NCBI RefSeq assembly: GCF_042677205.1
Contig: NZ_JBHTIU010000013.1
Span: 8,392-72,391, forward strand
DNA: 64,000 nucleotides
Direction: 5' to 3'
Source: Paenibacillus_L residui
GTDB taxonomy: Bacteria; Bacillota; Bacilli; Paenibacillales; NBRC-103111
Below the pieces are notes generated by a model. The model was not told the DNA's origin and did no database searches. It saw nothing but the letters and a program-made list of their open reading frames with translations. Made by a program: the position numbers and the translations under genes. This document shows positions 1-9,417 of this stretch, piece by piece (position 1 is the stretch's first letter; each line of letters opens with the position of its first letter).

Positions 1-1
1 C

Positions 2-115
2 GGCCTGTATACGTATGACCGGAGGCCGAAATTTCCGTCCGAAGTCTTCCGGGCCATTCATTCACGACCGGCGACCATCGAGAGGAAGGATGCGGCGGGA
101 GGACAGTCCCGGTAG
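2..115 (+). CDS. C-terminal end of a truncated upstream gene, possibly a glycoside hydrolase
   Basis: The window opens inside a reading frame of 37 codons that ends at TAG 113-115. The visible residues begin GLYTYDRRPKFPSEVF. A 'G(L/V)xTxDRRPK' stretch close to the C-terminus is common in GH2-type glycosidases such as beta-glucuronidases, where the last helix of the barrel is followed by a short tail. That family guess rests on this one motif. The following heparinase-like gene and sugar transporter fit a carbohydrate-degrading role. A hairpin terminator follows. Confidence 0.45.
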   Translation, partial: GLYTYDRRPKFPSEVFRAIHSRPATIERKDAAGGQSR

Positions 116-163
116 AAACCGACTCGAACGGCAGAAGCTTAATAATAGATTGCTCTAATAAAG

Positions 164-204
164 AACCTCTGAACCGTATGGATGGCGGGAGCAGAGGTTT
201 TTTT
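164..204 (+). terminator. Rho-independent terminator
   Basis: Arms AACCTCTG (164-171) and CAGAGGTT (192-199) pair across a loop of about 20 bases and run into a T tract (198-204). It ends the truncated gene at the window edge and separates it from the heparinase-like gene. Confidence 0.7.
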
Positions 205-323
205 GCACGACCCGGACCAACCGGATTTAAACCCAGTCCGCAGATAATGAAATAGTTAAAATATTACAAATGCTTGTCATGAAATTACCATTTCTTTTAA
301 CCGAAAAAACGACTAGGATGAAA

Positions 324-339
324 TTGGTAACGCTTTCAA
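324..339 (+). promoter_or_regulatory. CcpA catabolite-responsive element (cre)
   Basis: The 16-mer TTGGTAACGCTTTCAA matches the Bacillus cre consensus WTGNNARCGNWWWCAW at every position. It lies 80 bases before the heparinase-like start codon, where a promoter or early leader would be. This suggests carbon catabolite control of the secreted enzyme. The function is inferred from the consensus only. Confidence 0.7.
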
Positions 340-418
340 ATTCTGAGGAAAAGATTATGGGGAAGGAGGGCAATGATAGATTGTCGGTCCAAAATCTATA
401 AACAGGAGGCGATGATGT

Positions 419-3400
419 ATGAGTTCGTATTTCTACAAACAATTACGTGCAAAGCTGTCTGTTATTATGGCCATTATGCTCACGGTCACGATGTTTCCCG
501 TCCCATTCGCCGGTTCCTTGCTCGTCCATGCCGAGGCGGCGGAACCGCCGGCTGAATACACGTACATGTTTATCGATGCCTACTCGGGAGACTCCAATCT
601 CAGGGTGCTCGGGGATATTAACGAGAAGCCGATCACCCGCAAAGTAGATCTGTACGGCACCTCGATCGCGGCGGATGCCGTCGGCCAGTCTCGCTCCTTC
701 GAGTTTGATGTACCGCGGACAGGCTATTACTTGCTGGAATTTCAAGGCTATCTCTATAAAGCCGCCGGAAATGGCGACCTCTTCATCGACGAAGAGAGGA
801 TAGGCCGGTATGATTTCTATGATCCGGGAAGCATGTTCGGACCGACCGTTCCTTTGAAAACCGTTTATCTGACCGAAGGGACGCACACCATCACCTTCCA
901 GGTGGCGGGACGCAATCCGATGGCGGATAAAGGCTCTAATTATTCCTTGTATCCATATAAATTTTCACTGATTGAACAGGAAGGGCTTCCTTCTCTGCAA
1001 TTAAGTGTGTCTGCGGCAAAGCAGATATTATTAATGAATGAAACGACGAGCGTGCAGGCATCGGTATATAAATCGGACGGTACGCCGGTTAATCAGACAA
1101 CGTTCTCTTATGCGAGCGAGAATGATCACATTGCCAGTATTGATGAAAGCGGTTTAATTACCGGATTGGCTGAAGGCTCATCCGTCATTCACGTTCAGGC
1201 GGAGGCTGACGGGCTTAAGGCTGTCCAATCATTGAATATTCAAGTGGTGAATGCGCTATTGGAAAGCGTGGAGTTAGGAATGGACGGGGGGCCGCTTCCC
1301 TTAATGGGGACGAGGCAGCTCCATGTCAGCGGCATGTTAAGCAATGGCGCCGACGCGGATTTGTCAGGAGCGGAGATGGTCTTTCACAGCTCGGACCCGC
1401 AGACGGTTCGGGTCGATGAGACCGGTCAGGTCACCGGATTAAAGAAAGGAACGGCGGTCATTCAGGTGCAGGTTACATTGGCGGGCAGAACCGTAAGCGC
1501 CGAATTGCCGATCGAGGTGACGGACAGCCGGCTTGCCGGGGTGCAGCTCAAGCTGGATAAGGATGACGTGGTGCAATCCCAGTATGTAAAGGCTTCGGTG
1601 GAAGGGGTATTGGATAACGGGGAGAAGGCTGATCTGTCCCAAGCCGAGATTGTATTCACAAGCAGCAATGATCAGGTTTTGCTGAAGAAGACGGAGGGCG
1701 GATTTTTCAAGGCAGTCGGTGTAGGGGCGGCAGCGATCACTGTCGATGTCACTTTTGCCGGAGTTACTCAATCTGACGGGGTAACCGTGGAGGTAGGAGA
1801 ATTGACAAGCTCCAAAACGAGAAGCACCTTCTATACCGAAGAGAAAGTGGCCAATGCGAGGAACAATGTGCAGCAATACGAATGGGCCAAGGGCCACCGG
1901 TCGGGAGCGGTGAGCGCGGCGGCCAAATATGTGGAGGCCGGATGGGACTTTCTATGGAAATCCGTTCCCCCTCAAACATTGCCGCGAAGTTATGCGGTCA
2001 ATCAGCCGCTAGGCAGCCCGGTGTCGGGCAAGGAAATCGATAAATGGGGGAATTATCCGTATAAGGCGGATCCGTTCAACGAACCCTGGAAGCTGATCGA
2101 TCCGAGCGCGGTAGACGAGAACGGTAAGAACTACCGGTATCCGACGAACGATTTCAAGTCCTATTATGAGAGCGGACTGGATGAACAAGGGATCTTCCGC
2201 CGGGAGCTGGCCGACCCTCAATATTTGGTCAATGAGCTTTATCCGGAGAAGGGGGAAACCTGGGGTGTCGACGACGGCTACGGCTGGGTGGATGAGAACG
2301 GCAATTACTACACCTTTATATCGTACTATACGCATTGGCATTTGTGGTATAGCAACGGAGTTGTAGTGGATGCGATCAAAGCGCTGCGGGATGCATATAT
2401 CTTCACCGGGGAAAAGCAGTATGCCCAAGCGGGGATCGTGCTGCTCGACCGGATCGCGGACGTCTACCCCAGTCTTGATTTGCGGGTGTTCGACCGGTCG
2501 ATCTATTGGCATTCCGACGGAGGAAGGGCCGGCGGCAAGGCGGTCGGTTCCATATGGGAAACGGGACTGGTGAAGGAATTTATCAAGGCCTATGACGCTT
2601 TCTTCCCGGCGATGGACGATCCCGAGGTGATGGACGAGGTTCTCGTATTTTTACAGCAGAAGGGCGAGCAGTATAAGCTTTCGTTCAAGGATTCGGCCAC
2701 GGGAATCCGCAAAAATATCGAGGACGGAATTTTGAAGGAAGTGTATCCGAACGTTAAAAACGCCAATATTTTTGGCAACAACGGCTTCCATCAAAGCGCT
2801 TTGGCTTTAGCGGCGGTGGTGTATGATACATTGCCGGAGACGAAGGAATGGCTGGACTTCAATTTCCAGAGCGGCGGTCTGTTATCGAACCCTTACCGGG
2901 TAACAGGAGGCAATATTCTGGCCGGACTCGTCAATACGGTAGACCGGGACGGTCACGGTAACGAAGGGTCCCCCGGTTATAATCGTCTGTGGATATCCTC
3001 CTTTTTGGAGGTCGCCAACATTCTGGAGGGATATGACAAATATCCGGAAGCGGACTTGTACCAGAATGTGAAATTCCGGAAAATGTTCTCGGCCATGTAC
3101 CCCTTGACGATGCTGGAGAGGTATACTCCTTCGATCGGGGATACGGCGGCCGCGGGAAATCCCGTGCATGTTCTGGATCTGGCACAGATGATCCGGGCCT
3201 ACGAAGTGTATAGGGAGCCCATCTTTGCCCAACTGGCCTATTTCTTGAATAACTACAGAGCTTCCGGCATTCATGGCGATGTGTTCACCGAAAATCCGGA
3301 GCAGATCGGCAAGGATATCGAAGCGGTGATTGCCGAGATCGGACCGCTTGATTTGGAAAGCACCAACCTGTCCGGCTTCGGGTACGCAGGCTTGCGTGAC

Positions 3401-5557
3401 GGCTTCAAGACCGTGCCTCAGTACGGAGAGAGCCTGTTCTTCATGGATATGGAAGTAATCGAAAGCACAATAGGCTATCGATTCTTCGATTCGAACTCGA
3501 CGGTTCAGTTGGAAGCCAATGAGCCCGGACATTCGATCACCTTCGCTTTCCCGGTGACGGCGGCCGGCGAATACGATGTGCTGCTGCGTCCGTGGCGCGC
3601 TCCTTCCTACGCCAGATATAACGTATACATCGATGATCAATTCGTCAAGGAAGTCGATTTCTTCGGCTCCTCGAAGGAATTGGAGCTGTTGGGCACGTTG
3701 ACTCTGGAAGAAGGGAAGCACCAAATTTCGTTCCGCTACAGCGGAATAACGGACGGCGCCAGCAATTACAAAATGGGAGTGACCGAGCTCAGGCTGCAGG
3801 AACCGCAGGACGACGACCAGCCGGAACCGGTGGACACGCAGCGCGGAATGTGGATGTATTACGGGGTTTCGTCCGGACACGGGCACCGGGATACTCTTAA
3901 TCTGGGCATTCACGCATTCGGCCTCGACCTGGCGCCCGATCTCGGTTATCCGAAATTTGCCGATGCGGTGGATATGCATCGGGCGCAGTGGATGAACAAT
4001 ACGATCAGCCACAATACGGTGGTCGTTAATAAGAGAAAGATGGCTACACAGGTCGTATCGCTGCCGAAGCATGTGGATCTGAACGGCGGCAGGGTGCAGT
4101 TGATCGACGTGGAGGCACCCAAGGTATATCCGCAGACATCGCAATTCCGGCGGACCTCCGCCATGATTCGGGTGGATGGCGACAATTCGTATATCGTCGA
4201 TTTCTTTAAAGTTCAAGGCGGCAGCGATCATCATTTCAGCTTCCACAGCATGGAAGGGGAGGTGACGACGGAAGGACTCGATCTCATACCTCAGGCGGAT
4301 GAGAGCGGTCAATATGTCGGCACTTACGCCGGACCGGATGTGCCGTTCGGCCAACGGGTAGACGATGTGGACGGACCGGGGTATATGGGCAGCGGCTTCC
4401 ACTGGCTGAAGGATGTGGACCGGGCTCAGAATCCGACCGCGCCGTTCAGTGTGGATTGGAATGTGAAAGACACGTGGAATATATACGGCGGCGGGGCCGG
4501 AGCGAATACGGACGTTCACCTGCGGCTGACCATGCTGACTCCGCTGGATGATGCGGCGCTGGCCGACGGGTTGCCGCCGGACAACAAGCCGGGGAATCCG
4601 AAGGAAATCCGCTATTTCATAGGCCACCGCAGCGGCACTAATCTGGACAGCTTGTTCACTTCCGTTATCGAGCCCTACAAGGGCAGCCGGTTTGTTCAAT
4701 CGATAGAGAAGGCAGAGGTGCGACAAGGAGAGAATGAAGCGGATGGCAGTAAGGTGCAGGCGGTCAAAGTCGTTCTGGAGAATGGGCGGACCGACTACAT
4801 CGTCTATTCATTGGATTCCTCGCAGGAATACATTATCGACGATCAATTCCGGTTTCAGGGATTCTTTGGCCTGTACTCGGTCATGGACGGCAAGCAGGAG
4901 TATGCGTATGTGCATGACGGCACAGCCATCCGTCCGCTGGATTCCGAGGCGGAGCCCGTCCGGGCCAGGCTGACCGGTACCGTCACCGACTTCACCCGCG
5001 AGCTTTCGGTCAGCAATGAGCTCCTGGTAACGATGGATTTAGAGGGGATGCAGCCGGAGGACCTGATCGGCAAGTGGCTGTTTGTCGAGAATGACCAGGT
5101 TCGCAACGCCGCTTATCAGATCAGGGGCATCGAAGGGCTGGGCGGCAATCAGTACAGCCTCAAGCTCGGCGATATTACATTGATTCGCTCCTTTGCAAAT
5201 GTCAATGACTTCAGCAAAGGCTATATATACGATATCGCTCCCGGCGCTGCGTTCGTTATTCCGCTGTCCCATGAGCAAGGTGCTGTACCGGAACCGGTAA
5301 CTTTGGAAGCGGTAGCCTGGCAACTGGAGGAATATATTTCTTCCGGCGATATCCTTAAGCCGCTTACCGTTCAACTCCGCAACAGCCTGAAGCAGGCGGC
5401 GCATCATTTAGGCAAGCAGCATCTGCCGCAGGCGAGCAAGAGCCTGGAGGATTTCCTCAAGCATATGAATAACCCGGCTCATCGGGACAAAATATCCGAA
5501 GCCGCAATGGCTAAGCTTGGTGCGGACGTGCAAACGTTGATCGCGGGCCTGGAATAG
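419..5557 (+). CDS. Secreted multidomain heparinase II/III-like polysaccharide lyase
   Basis: This 1712-residue secreted protein probably cleaves an acidic polysaccharide. Residues 1-37 form a signal peptide. A beta-sandwich, probably carbohydrate-binding, covers about 48-190, followed by Ig-like Big_2 repeats at 194-460. An alpha/alpha-barrel spans about 470-1000, interrupted or followed near 1020-1130 by a second sandwich resembling the first. The heparinase II/III beta-sandwich then begins with GHGHRDTLNLG (about 1152) and SHNTVVVN (about 1196), both typical of the family. The last 90 residues (1625-1712) are helical and look like a FIMAH domain. The start is supported by AGGAGG at 404-409. 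A cre site lies upstream and a terminator follows. The adjacent sugar ABC operon suggests uptake of its products. The substrate cannot be read from the sequence; heparin-like, alginate-like and other uronates are all possible. Confidence 0.8.
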   Translation: MSSYFYKQLRAKLSVIMAIMLTVTMFPVPFAGSLLVHAEAAEPPAEYTYMFIDAYSGDSNLRVLGDINEKPITRKVDLYGTSIAADAVGQSRSFEFDVPRTGYYLLEFQGYLYKAAGNGDLFIDEERIGRYDFYDPGSMFGPTVPLKTVYLTEGTHTITFQVAGRNPMADKGSNYSLYPYKFSLIEQEGLPSLQLSVSAAKQILLMNETTSVQASVYKSDGTPVNQTTFSYASENDHIASIDESGLITGLAEGSSVIHVQAEADGLKAVQSLNIQVVNALLESVELGMDGGPLPLMGTRQLHVSGMLSNGADADLSGAEMVFHSSDPQTVRVDETGQVTGLKKGTAVIQVQVTLAGRTVSAELPIEVTDSRLAGVQLKLDKDDVVQSQYVKASVEGVLDNGEKADLSQAEIVFTSSNDQVLLKKTEGGFFKAVGVGAAAITVDVTFAGVTQSDGVTVEVGELTSSKTRSTFYTEEKVANARNNVQQYEWAKGHRSGAVSAAAKYVEAGWDFLWKSVPPQTLPRSYAVNQPLGSPVSGKEIDKWGNYPYKADPFNEPWKLIDPSAVDENGKNYRYPTNDFKSYYESGLDEQGIFRRELADPQYLVNELYPEKGETWGVDDGYGWVDENGNYYTFISYYTHWHLWYSNGVVVDAIKALRDAYIFTGEKQYAQAGIVLLDRIADVYPSLDLRVFDRSIYWHSDGGRAGGKAVGSIWETGLVKEFIKAYDAFFPAMDDPEVMDEVLVFLQQKGEQYKLSFKDSATGIRKNIEDGILKEVYPNVKNANIFGNNGFHQSALALAAVVYDTLPETKEWLDFNFQSGGLLSNPYRVTGGNILAGLVNTVDRDGHGNEGSPGYNRLWISSFLEVANILEGYDKYPEADLYQNVKFRKMFSAMYPLTMLERYTPSIGDTAAAGNPVHVLDLAQMIRAYEVYREPIFAQLAYFLNNYRASGIHGDVFTENPEQIGKDIEAVIAEIGPLDLESTNLSGFGYAGLRDGFKTVPQYGESLFFMDMEVIESTIGYRFFDSNSTVQLEANEPGHSITFAFPVTAAGEYDVLLRPWRAPSYARYNVYIDDQFVKEVDFFGSSKELELLGTLTLEEGKHQISFRYSGITDGASNYKMGVTELRLQEPQDDDQPEPVDTQRGMWMYYGVSSGHGHRDTLNLGIHAFGLDLAPDLGYPKFADAVDMHRAQWMNNTISHNTVVVNKRKMATQVVSLPKHVDLNGGRVQLIDVEAPKVYPQTSQFRRTSAMIRVDGDNSYIVDFFKVQGGSDHHFSFHSMEGEVTTEGLDLIPQADESGQYVGTYAGPDVPFGQRVDDVDGPGYMGSGFHWLKDVDRAQNPTAPFSVDWNVKDTWNIYGGGAGANTDVHLRLTMLTPLDDAALADGLPPDNKPGNPKEIRYFIGHRSGTNLDSLFTSVIEPYKGSRFVQSIEKAEVRQGENEADGSKVQAVKVVLENGRTDYIVYSLDSSQEYIIDDQFRFQGFFGLYSVMDGKQEYAYVHDGTAIRPLDSEAEPVRARLTGTVTDFTRELSVSNELLVTMDLEGMQPEDLIGKWLFVENDQVRNAAYQIRGIEGLGGNQYSLKLGDITLIRSFANVNDFSKGYIYDIAPGAAFVIPLSHEQGAVPEPVTLEAVAWQLEEYISSGDILKPLTVQLRNSLKQAAHHLGKQHLPQASKSLEDFLKHMNNPAHRDKISEAAMAKLGADVQTLIAGLE

Positions 5558-5687
5558 CGCGGGGCGGCTTAACGCTGAGAGCAGCGGGTCTGGGCGGAAT
5601 CGCCCGCGCCTCTCCCGGTGAGCATCGCGGAGCTGCCTGGCGGATCATCAGATCCAGCCGCAAACGGCAAAGTGATAAAAAGTAAAC

Positions 5688-5728
5688 AATACCCCGTCAG
5701 GTCATGAACCTTGGCGGGGTATTTTTTT
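5688..5728 (+). terminator. Rho-independent terminator
   Basis: Arms AATACCCCG (5688-5696) and CGGGGTATT (5715-5723) are followed by a run of T. It closes the heparinase-like transcription unit. Confidence 0.85.
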
Positions 5729-5930
5729 GCAGATTAAGCGTACAAGCTTATTCGGTTCTAATTTAAAACCGGACGTTTTTAGCTGCTAGTGCCTTTTTAA
5801 TCGGGGGGCTGTGCTAAATAATCCGGTTTTCGATTTTTCTGCACCGCTCAGCACCGGAGATTCTTGTCTTATGTGAACTCTGTTGGGACAGCCTCGTTGC
5901 GTCCGCCGGATTGGGGAAAAGACAAGCAAA

Positions 5931-6154
5931 ACTACAGGTCTTTTTCGGAAAAAGGGTAGCGTCAGTGCCTTATTCTAAAACGAGATAATGCAGGTCCTTG
6001 GAGCGGTTTTGTGCGGAATGGCCCCATTTAGAGAAAAAGACCTGCACATTTGAGCGTCTTTCGCCTTCTTTTTGGAAAAAGGCAAGATTTTAATGCATTT
6101 TTGCTCGTCTTTGCGGCGTGTTTTTACCGACCCGGGTGCGACGTGCGGCTTTCC
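5931..6154 (+). repeat. Dispersed intergenic repeat, family A, copy 1
   Basis: About 220 bases align along their whole length with 21897-22113, with scattered substitutions and small indels. Shared blocks include ACTACAGGTCTTTTT, CCTTATTCTAAA, CCTGCACATTTGAGCGTCTT, TTTTGCTCGTCTTTG and TACCGACCCGG. TGCAGGT near 5988 pairs with ACCTGCA near 6041, and GCCTT/AAGGC flank a T/A-rich stretch near 6064-6083, so the transcript could fold. No open frame is conserved between copies. The remaining gap (5729-5930 and 6155-6268) shows nothing else that I recognise. Confidence 0.8.
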
Positions 6155-6268
6155 CTTGCTCATCAGCAGTCGGATTTTTCCACCTTTTTATCCCGATTTG
6201 TACGTGTATTTGCTTTTCTGTTCTTTGTACACTAGGAATCGATGCTTCGTCGAAAGGAAGGTGAAAAC

Positions 6269-7153
6269 ATGCGGTACGGCAGAAAAGGGAAAACGCTCGT
6301 CAACCATCTGGTGTTTGTCGGACCGGCTTTTATATTCTTTGCTCTCATCGTCGCCATTCCGTTTGTGATGGGGATGATCTATTCGTTTACTTCCTGGAAC
6401 GGAGTCAGTGGAGAAGTGCAGTGGGTCGGCTTCGAAAATTTCAAAAAGATATTTACGAGCGATAAGCAATTTTTTGCTTCATTCTGGTTTACGATCCGTT
6501 TTACGGTTGCGGCTGTCCTGCTATCTAATGTGATCGGTTTCATTCTTGCGTTGCTGTTAACGGGGCCGATCAAAACGAGAAATATGCTGCGGACCGCCTT
6601 CTTTTTGCCCAATGTCATTGGCGGATTGATTCTCGGGTTTGTCTGGCAGTTTATATTCGTGAAAGGTTTTCCTTCGATTGGGGAGGCCACCGGAATCGGA
6701 TTTTTCAAGCTCCCTTGGCTGGGGGATGCATCAACGGCGTTCTGGGGTCTGGTCATTGTGTTCGTTTGGCAGATCGGGGGATACCTGATGGTTATCTATG
6801 TGGCGGCTCTGCAAAATATCGACGATTCCCTGCTGGAGGCGGCGCGAATAGACGGTGCCAATCGAATGCAGATTTTGTTCAGAATGATTCTCCCGCTCGT
6901 TGTTCCGGCTTTTACGGTTTGTTTGTTCCTGACCTTGTCTTGGGCGTTCAAAGTGTTCGATTTGAATCTGGCTCTGACTAACGGCGGGCCGTATGGATCT
7001 ACGGAATCGGTAGCCATTAACATTTATCAGGAAGCTTTCCAATATAACCGCTATGGACTAGGCACGGCCAAAGCCTTCCTGTTCTTCCTGATCATCGCGC
7101 TGGTGACGACCGCTCAAGTTTACTTTACCAAGAAGAGGGAGGTCGAATATTGA
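6269..7153 (+). CDS. CUT1 sugar ABC transporter permease (MalF/UgpA type)
   Basis: This 294-residue inner-membrane protein is the first of two permeases of a sugar importer. It has about six hydrophobic helices, starting near residue 15. The EAA loop that contacts the ATPase is visible as EAARIDGANRMQILFRMILPL. I start it at ATG 6269, with AAGGAAGG about 7 bases upstream, not at an earlier in-frame ATG at 6242 that has no ribosome site. Its stop overlaps the start of the next permease (TGATG). No ATPase gene is nearby, so a shared MsmX-type ATPase encoded elsewhere probably powers it. That is the usual arrangement for this family in Bacillales. Confidence 0.9.
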   Translation: MRYGRKGKTLVNHLVFVGPAFIFFALIVAIPFVMGMIYSFTSWNGVSGEVQWVGFENFKKIFTSDKQFFASFWFTIRFTVAAVLLSNVIGFILALLLTGPIKTRNMLRTAFFLPNVIGGLILGFVWQFIFVKGFPSIGEATGIGFFKLPWLGDASTAFWGLVIVFVWQIGGYLMVIYVAALQNIDDSLLEAARIDGANRMQILFRMILPLVVPAFTVCLFLTLSWAFKVFDLNLALTNGGPYGSTESVAINIYQEAFQYNRYGLGTAKAFLFFLIIALVTTAQVYFTKKREVEY

Positions 7154-7983
7154 TGGAAACCCGGTATCGGCCGCGAACGTTCGTTGCCGAAGCACTGTTG
7201 ATTGTGATCGCCATCATTTATCTTGTTCCCTTCTATTTTGTGCTGCTGAACTCCTTCAAAACATTAGGAGAAATTATGGTGGATACGGCAGCTTGGCCGC
7301 AAGCTTTTACACTCAAAAACTTCTCGGCATCGTGGGAGGCGATAGATTTTCCGAAGGTGCTGCTCAATTCCGTTCTCGTCACTTCACTAAGTGTCACGGG
7401 AATGGTGATTATCGGGGCAATGGCGGCCTGGAGGCTGGTGCGCTTTCCCGGGAAGGTCAGCACGGTCCTGTTCATTATGTTTATATCGGCGATGGTTATC
7501 CCGTTCCAGTCCATTATGATTCCACTGGTCCAACTGACCAAAAATATCGGGTTGATCAACAGCAGTCCCGGCCTGATCGTCATCTATTTCGGCTTCGGAG
7601 TTTCGTTTACGATCTTCCTGTTCCATGGCTTTGTCAAAAGCGTGCCGTTAGAAGTCGAAGAGGCGGCGATCGTGGACGGCTGCGGCGATCAGCGGTTATT
7701 CTGGTCCATCGTCCTCCCGCTGCTTAAACCGATGATCGTGACCGCTTTGATCTTGAACAGCCTTTGGATATGGAATGACTTCCTGCTGCCTTTGCTGATG
7801 CTGCAGGATCGGGAATTGCGCACCATTCCGATAGCGCTCTATTCCTTTTTTGCCCAATATTCCAAGAAGTGGGATTTGGCTATGGCAACCTTGACCATGT
7901 CGGCAGCGCCCATCATCCTTTTGTTTCTCAGTTTGCAAAAATATATCATTAAAGGGATCGCTGCGGGTTCAGTCAAGGGATGA
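7153..7983 (+). CDS. CUT1 sugar ABC transporter permease (MalG/UgpE type)
   Basis: This 276-residue partner permease has a first helix at about 13-33 and an EAA motif visible as EEAAIVDGCGDQRLFWSIVLPLL. The ATG at 7153 overlaps the upstream TGA, and GGGAGG lies at the end of the preceding gene, so translation is probably coupled. A TTG three bases earlier is in frame but unnecessary. With the preceding permease and the following lipoprotein it completes the membrane part of a CUT1 importer, probably for oligosaccharides released by the neighbouring lyase. Confidence 0.9.
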   Translation: METRYRPRTFVAEALLIVIAIIYLVPFYFVLLNSFKTLGEIMVDTAAWPQAFTLKNFSASWEAIDFPKVLLNSVLVTSLSVTGMVIIGAMAAWRLVRFPGKVSTVLFIMFISAMVIPFQSIMIPLVQLTKNIGLINSSPGLIVIYFGFGVSFTIFLFHGFVKSVPLEVEEAAIVDGCGDQRLFWSIVLPLLKPMIVTALILNSLWIWNDFLLPLLMLQDRELRTIPIALYSFFAQYSKKWDLAMATLTMSAAPIILLFLSLQKYIIKGIAAGSVKG

Positions 7984-8018
7984 TCATAGATTATAATGAT
8001 GAGGAGAGGGGATCGCAG

Positions 8019-9311
8019 GTGAAAAAATATTTGGCAATCGCTGTCGTCCTGGTTCTAATGGGGACCTTGTTCGCCGGATGTGCAGGAGGCGCGAACAATA
8101 GCGCGGGGGACGGCACCAAGCAAGAGGAAGGACAGAAGGGCTCCGGCAAGAAGAAGGAGCTTACCGTGTTCCACTTTAAAGTCAATATCGACAAGGAATT
8201 TCAAGAGCTGCTTAATGTCTATAATGAGCAGCATCCGGATGTTAATGTAAGGCAGGAGGTTATCGGCGGCAGCACGGACTGGCGCGCCCTGCTCAAAACC
8301 CGCTTCGCCGGGGGAGAGGGTCCAGACATCTTCGTTGTGGAAGGCTTGTCCCAATTGGAAACCTGGAAGAATCAGGTCGTAGACCTGTCCGGGGAGCCAT
8401 GGGCAGAGAAAGCGTTCGAGACGGCCAAGGCCGGTGCGATGCTGGACGGGAAGTTGCTGGCTATGCCTTACAATATCGAAGGCTATGGATTGGTTTATAA
8501 CAAAGATATATTCAAGCAGTTGAACATCGAGCCTCCGAAGACGCTATCCGAGCTGCGTGAGGCCGCAAGAACGCTCAAGGAAGCAGGATACATTCCGTTT
8601 GCCACGGGATTCGGGGAATGGTGGGTCATCGGAATTCATCTGATGAATGTCGCCTTTGCACATCAGCCGGATCAGGATGCTTTCCTGCAAGGCTTGAATG
8701 ACGGGTCCGCCCATTTTGCAGACAATCCGGTCTTCCAGCAGTTTAAGGACTTGTTCGACACGATCATTGAATACGGCGATCCGAATCCGTTGACCAATGA
8801 TTACAACACGCAAGTATCGTTGTTTGCCACCGGCAAGGCCGCGATGATGCAGCAGGGCAACTGGATGGAGCCGCAAGTATTCGAAATCAATCCGGACATG
8901 AATATGGGACTGCTGCCCATTCCGATTAACGATGATGCGGAAGCGATGGATAAGCTTCATGTCGGAGTTCCGTTCAACTGGGTCATCAACAAGGATTCCA
9001 AAAATATTGATGAAGCCAAGCAATTCTTGAATTGGCTCGTGACCGATGAAACGGCACAGAGCTATATGACCGAGAAGTTTCTGTTCATCCCTGCTTATAA
9101 TCATATCGAAGCCGACAATCTCAAAGGCTTGTCGCAGGATGTTATGAATTACTCCAAAGCCGGTAAGACATTGCCGTGGGTATTCCCCAAATGGCCTGAA
9201 GGGGTAGATAATCAGTTCAGTTCGGCCATGCAAGGCTATGTAGGCAAGCAAAACAGCTACGAGGAAATGCTGAAGCAAATCCAGTCCTCCTGGGATGAGT
9301 TGAAAAAATAA
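8019..9311 (+). CDS. ABC transporter sugar-binding lipoprotein
   Basis: This 430-residue extracellular binding protein is anchored by a lipobox (LFAGC) after a short hydrophobic signal. I choose GTG 8019 because GAGGAGAGGGG precedes it at ideal distance; an in-frame start 39 bases earlier would add an atypical hydrophilic leader and overlap the permease. The mature protein shows family-1 solute-binding hallmarks, such as a periplasmic-binding fold with GPDIFVVEG near the N-lobe and PYNIEGYGLVYNKDIF around residue 140. It delivers substrate to the two upstream permeases. Confidence 0.92.
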   Translation: MKKYLAIAVVLVLMGTLFAGCAGGANNSAGDGTKQEEGQKGSGKKKELTVFHFKVNIDKEFQELLNVYNEQHPDVNVRQEVIGGSTDWRALLKTRFAGGEGPDIFVVEGLSQLETWKNQVVDLSGEPWAEKAFETAKAGAMLDGKLLAMPYNIEGYGLVYNKDIFKQLNIEPPKTLSELREAARTLKEAGYIPFATGFGEWWVIGIHLMNVAFAHQPDQDAFLQGLNDGSAHFADNPVFQQFKDLFDTIIEYGDPNPLTNDYNTQVSLFATGKAAMMQQGNWMEPQVFEINPDMNMGLLPIPINDDAEAMDKLHVGVPFNWVINKDSKNIDEAKQFLNWLVTDETAQSYMTEKFLFIPAYNHIEADNLKGLSQDVMNYSKAGKTLPWVFPKWPEGVDNQFSSAMQGYVGKQNSYEEMLKQIQSSWDELKK

Positions 9312-9345
9312 GGAGCCCCTGGGTCTTCATCAGGCTGTATCAAGA

Positions 9346-9395
9346 GAAAACATGCCCATTCCATCTATGGATACATGGCGCATGTTTTCCCTCGT
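9346..9395 (+). terminator. Hairpin between binding protein and kinase genes, possible attenuator
   Basis: GAAAACATGC (9346-9355) pairs with GCATGTTTTC (9380-9389) with further pairing inside. Only a broken T-rich stretch follows. Such a structure could reduce read-through from the highly expressed transporter genes into the kinase/regulator pair or stabilise the upstream message. The function is inferred. Confidence 0.55.
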
Positions 9396-9417
9396 TTTAC
9401 GAAAAGGATGATCTGAC

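Noticed and set aside
2882..4726. Long 614-codon minus-strand frame
   Set aside because: It lies wholly inside the heparinase-like gene, has low-complexity His/Arg-rich composition and no domain; it is a shadow of a GC-rich coding strand.
5860..5925. Possible insertion-sequence end (TTGGGACAGCCTCGTT) with a similar string near 26625
   Set aside because: Similarity is limited to about 15 bases, with no inverted partner, transposase or target duplication.
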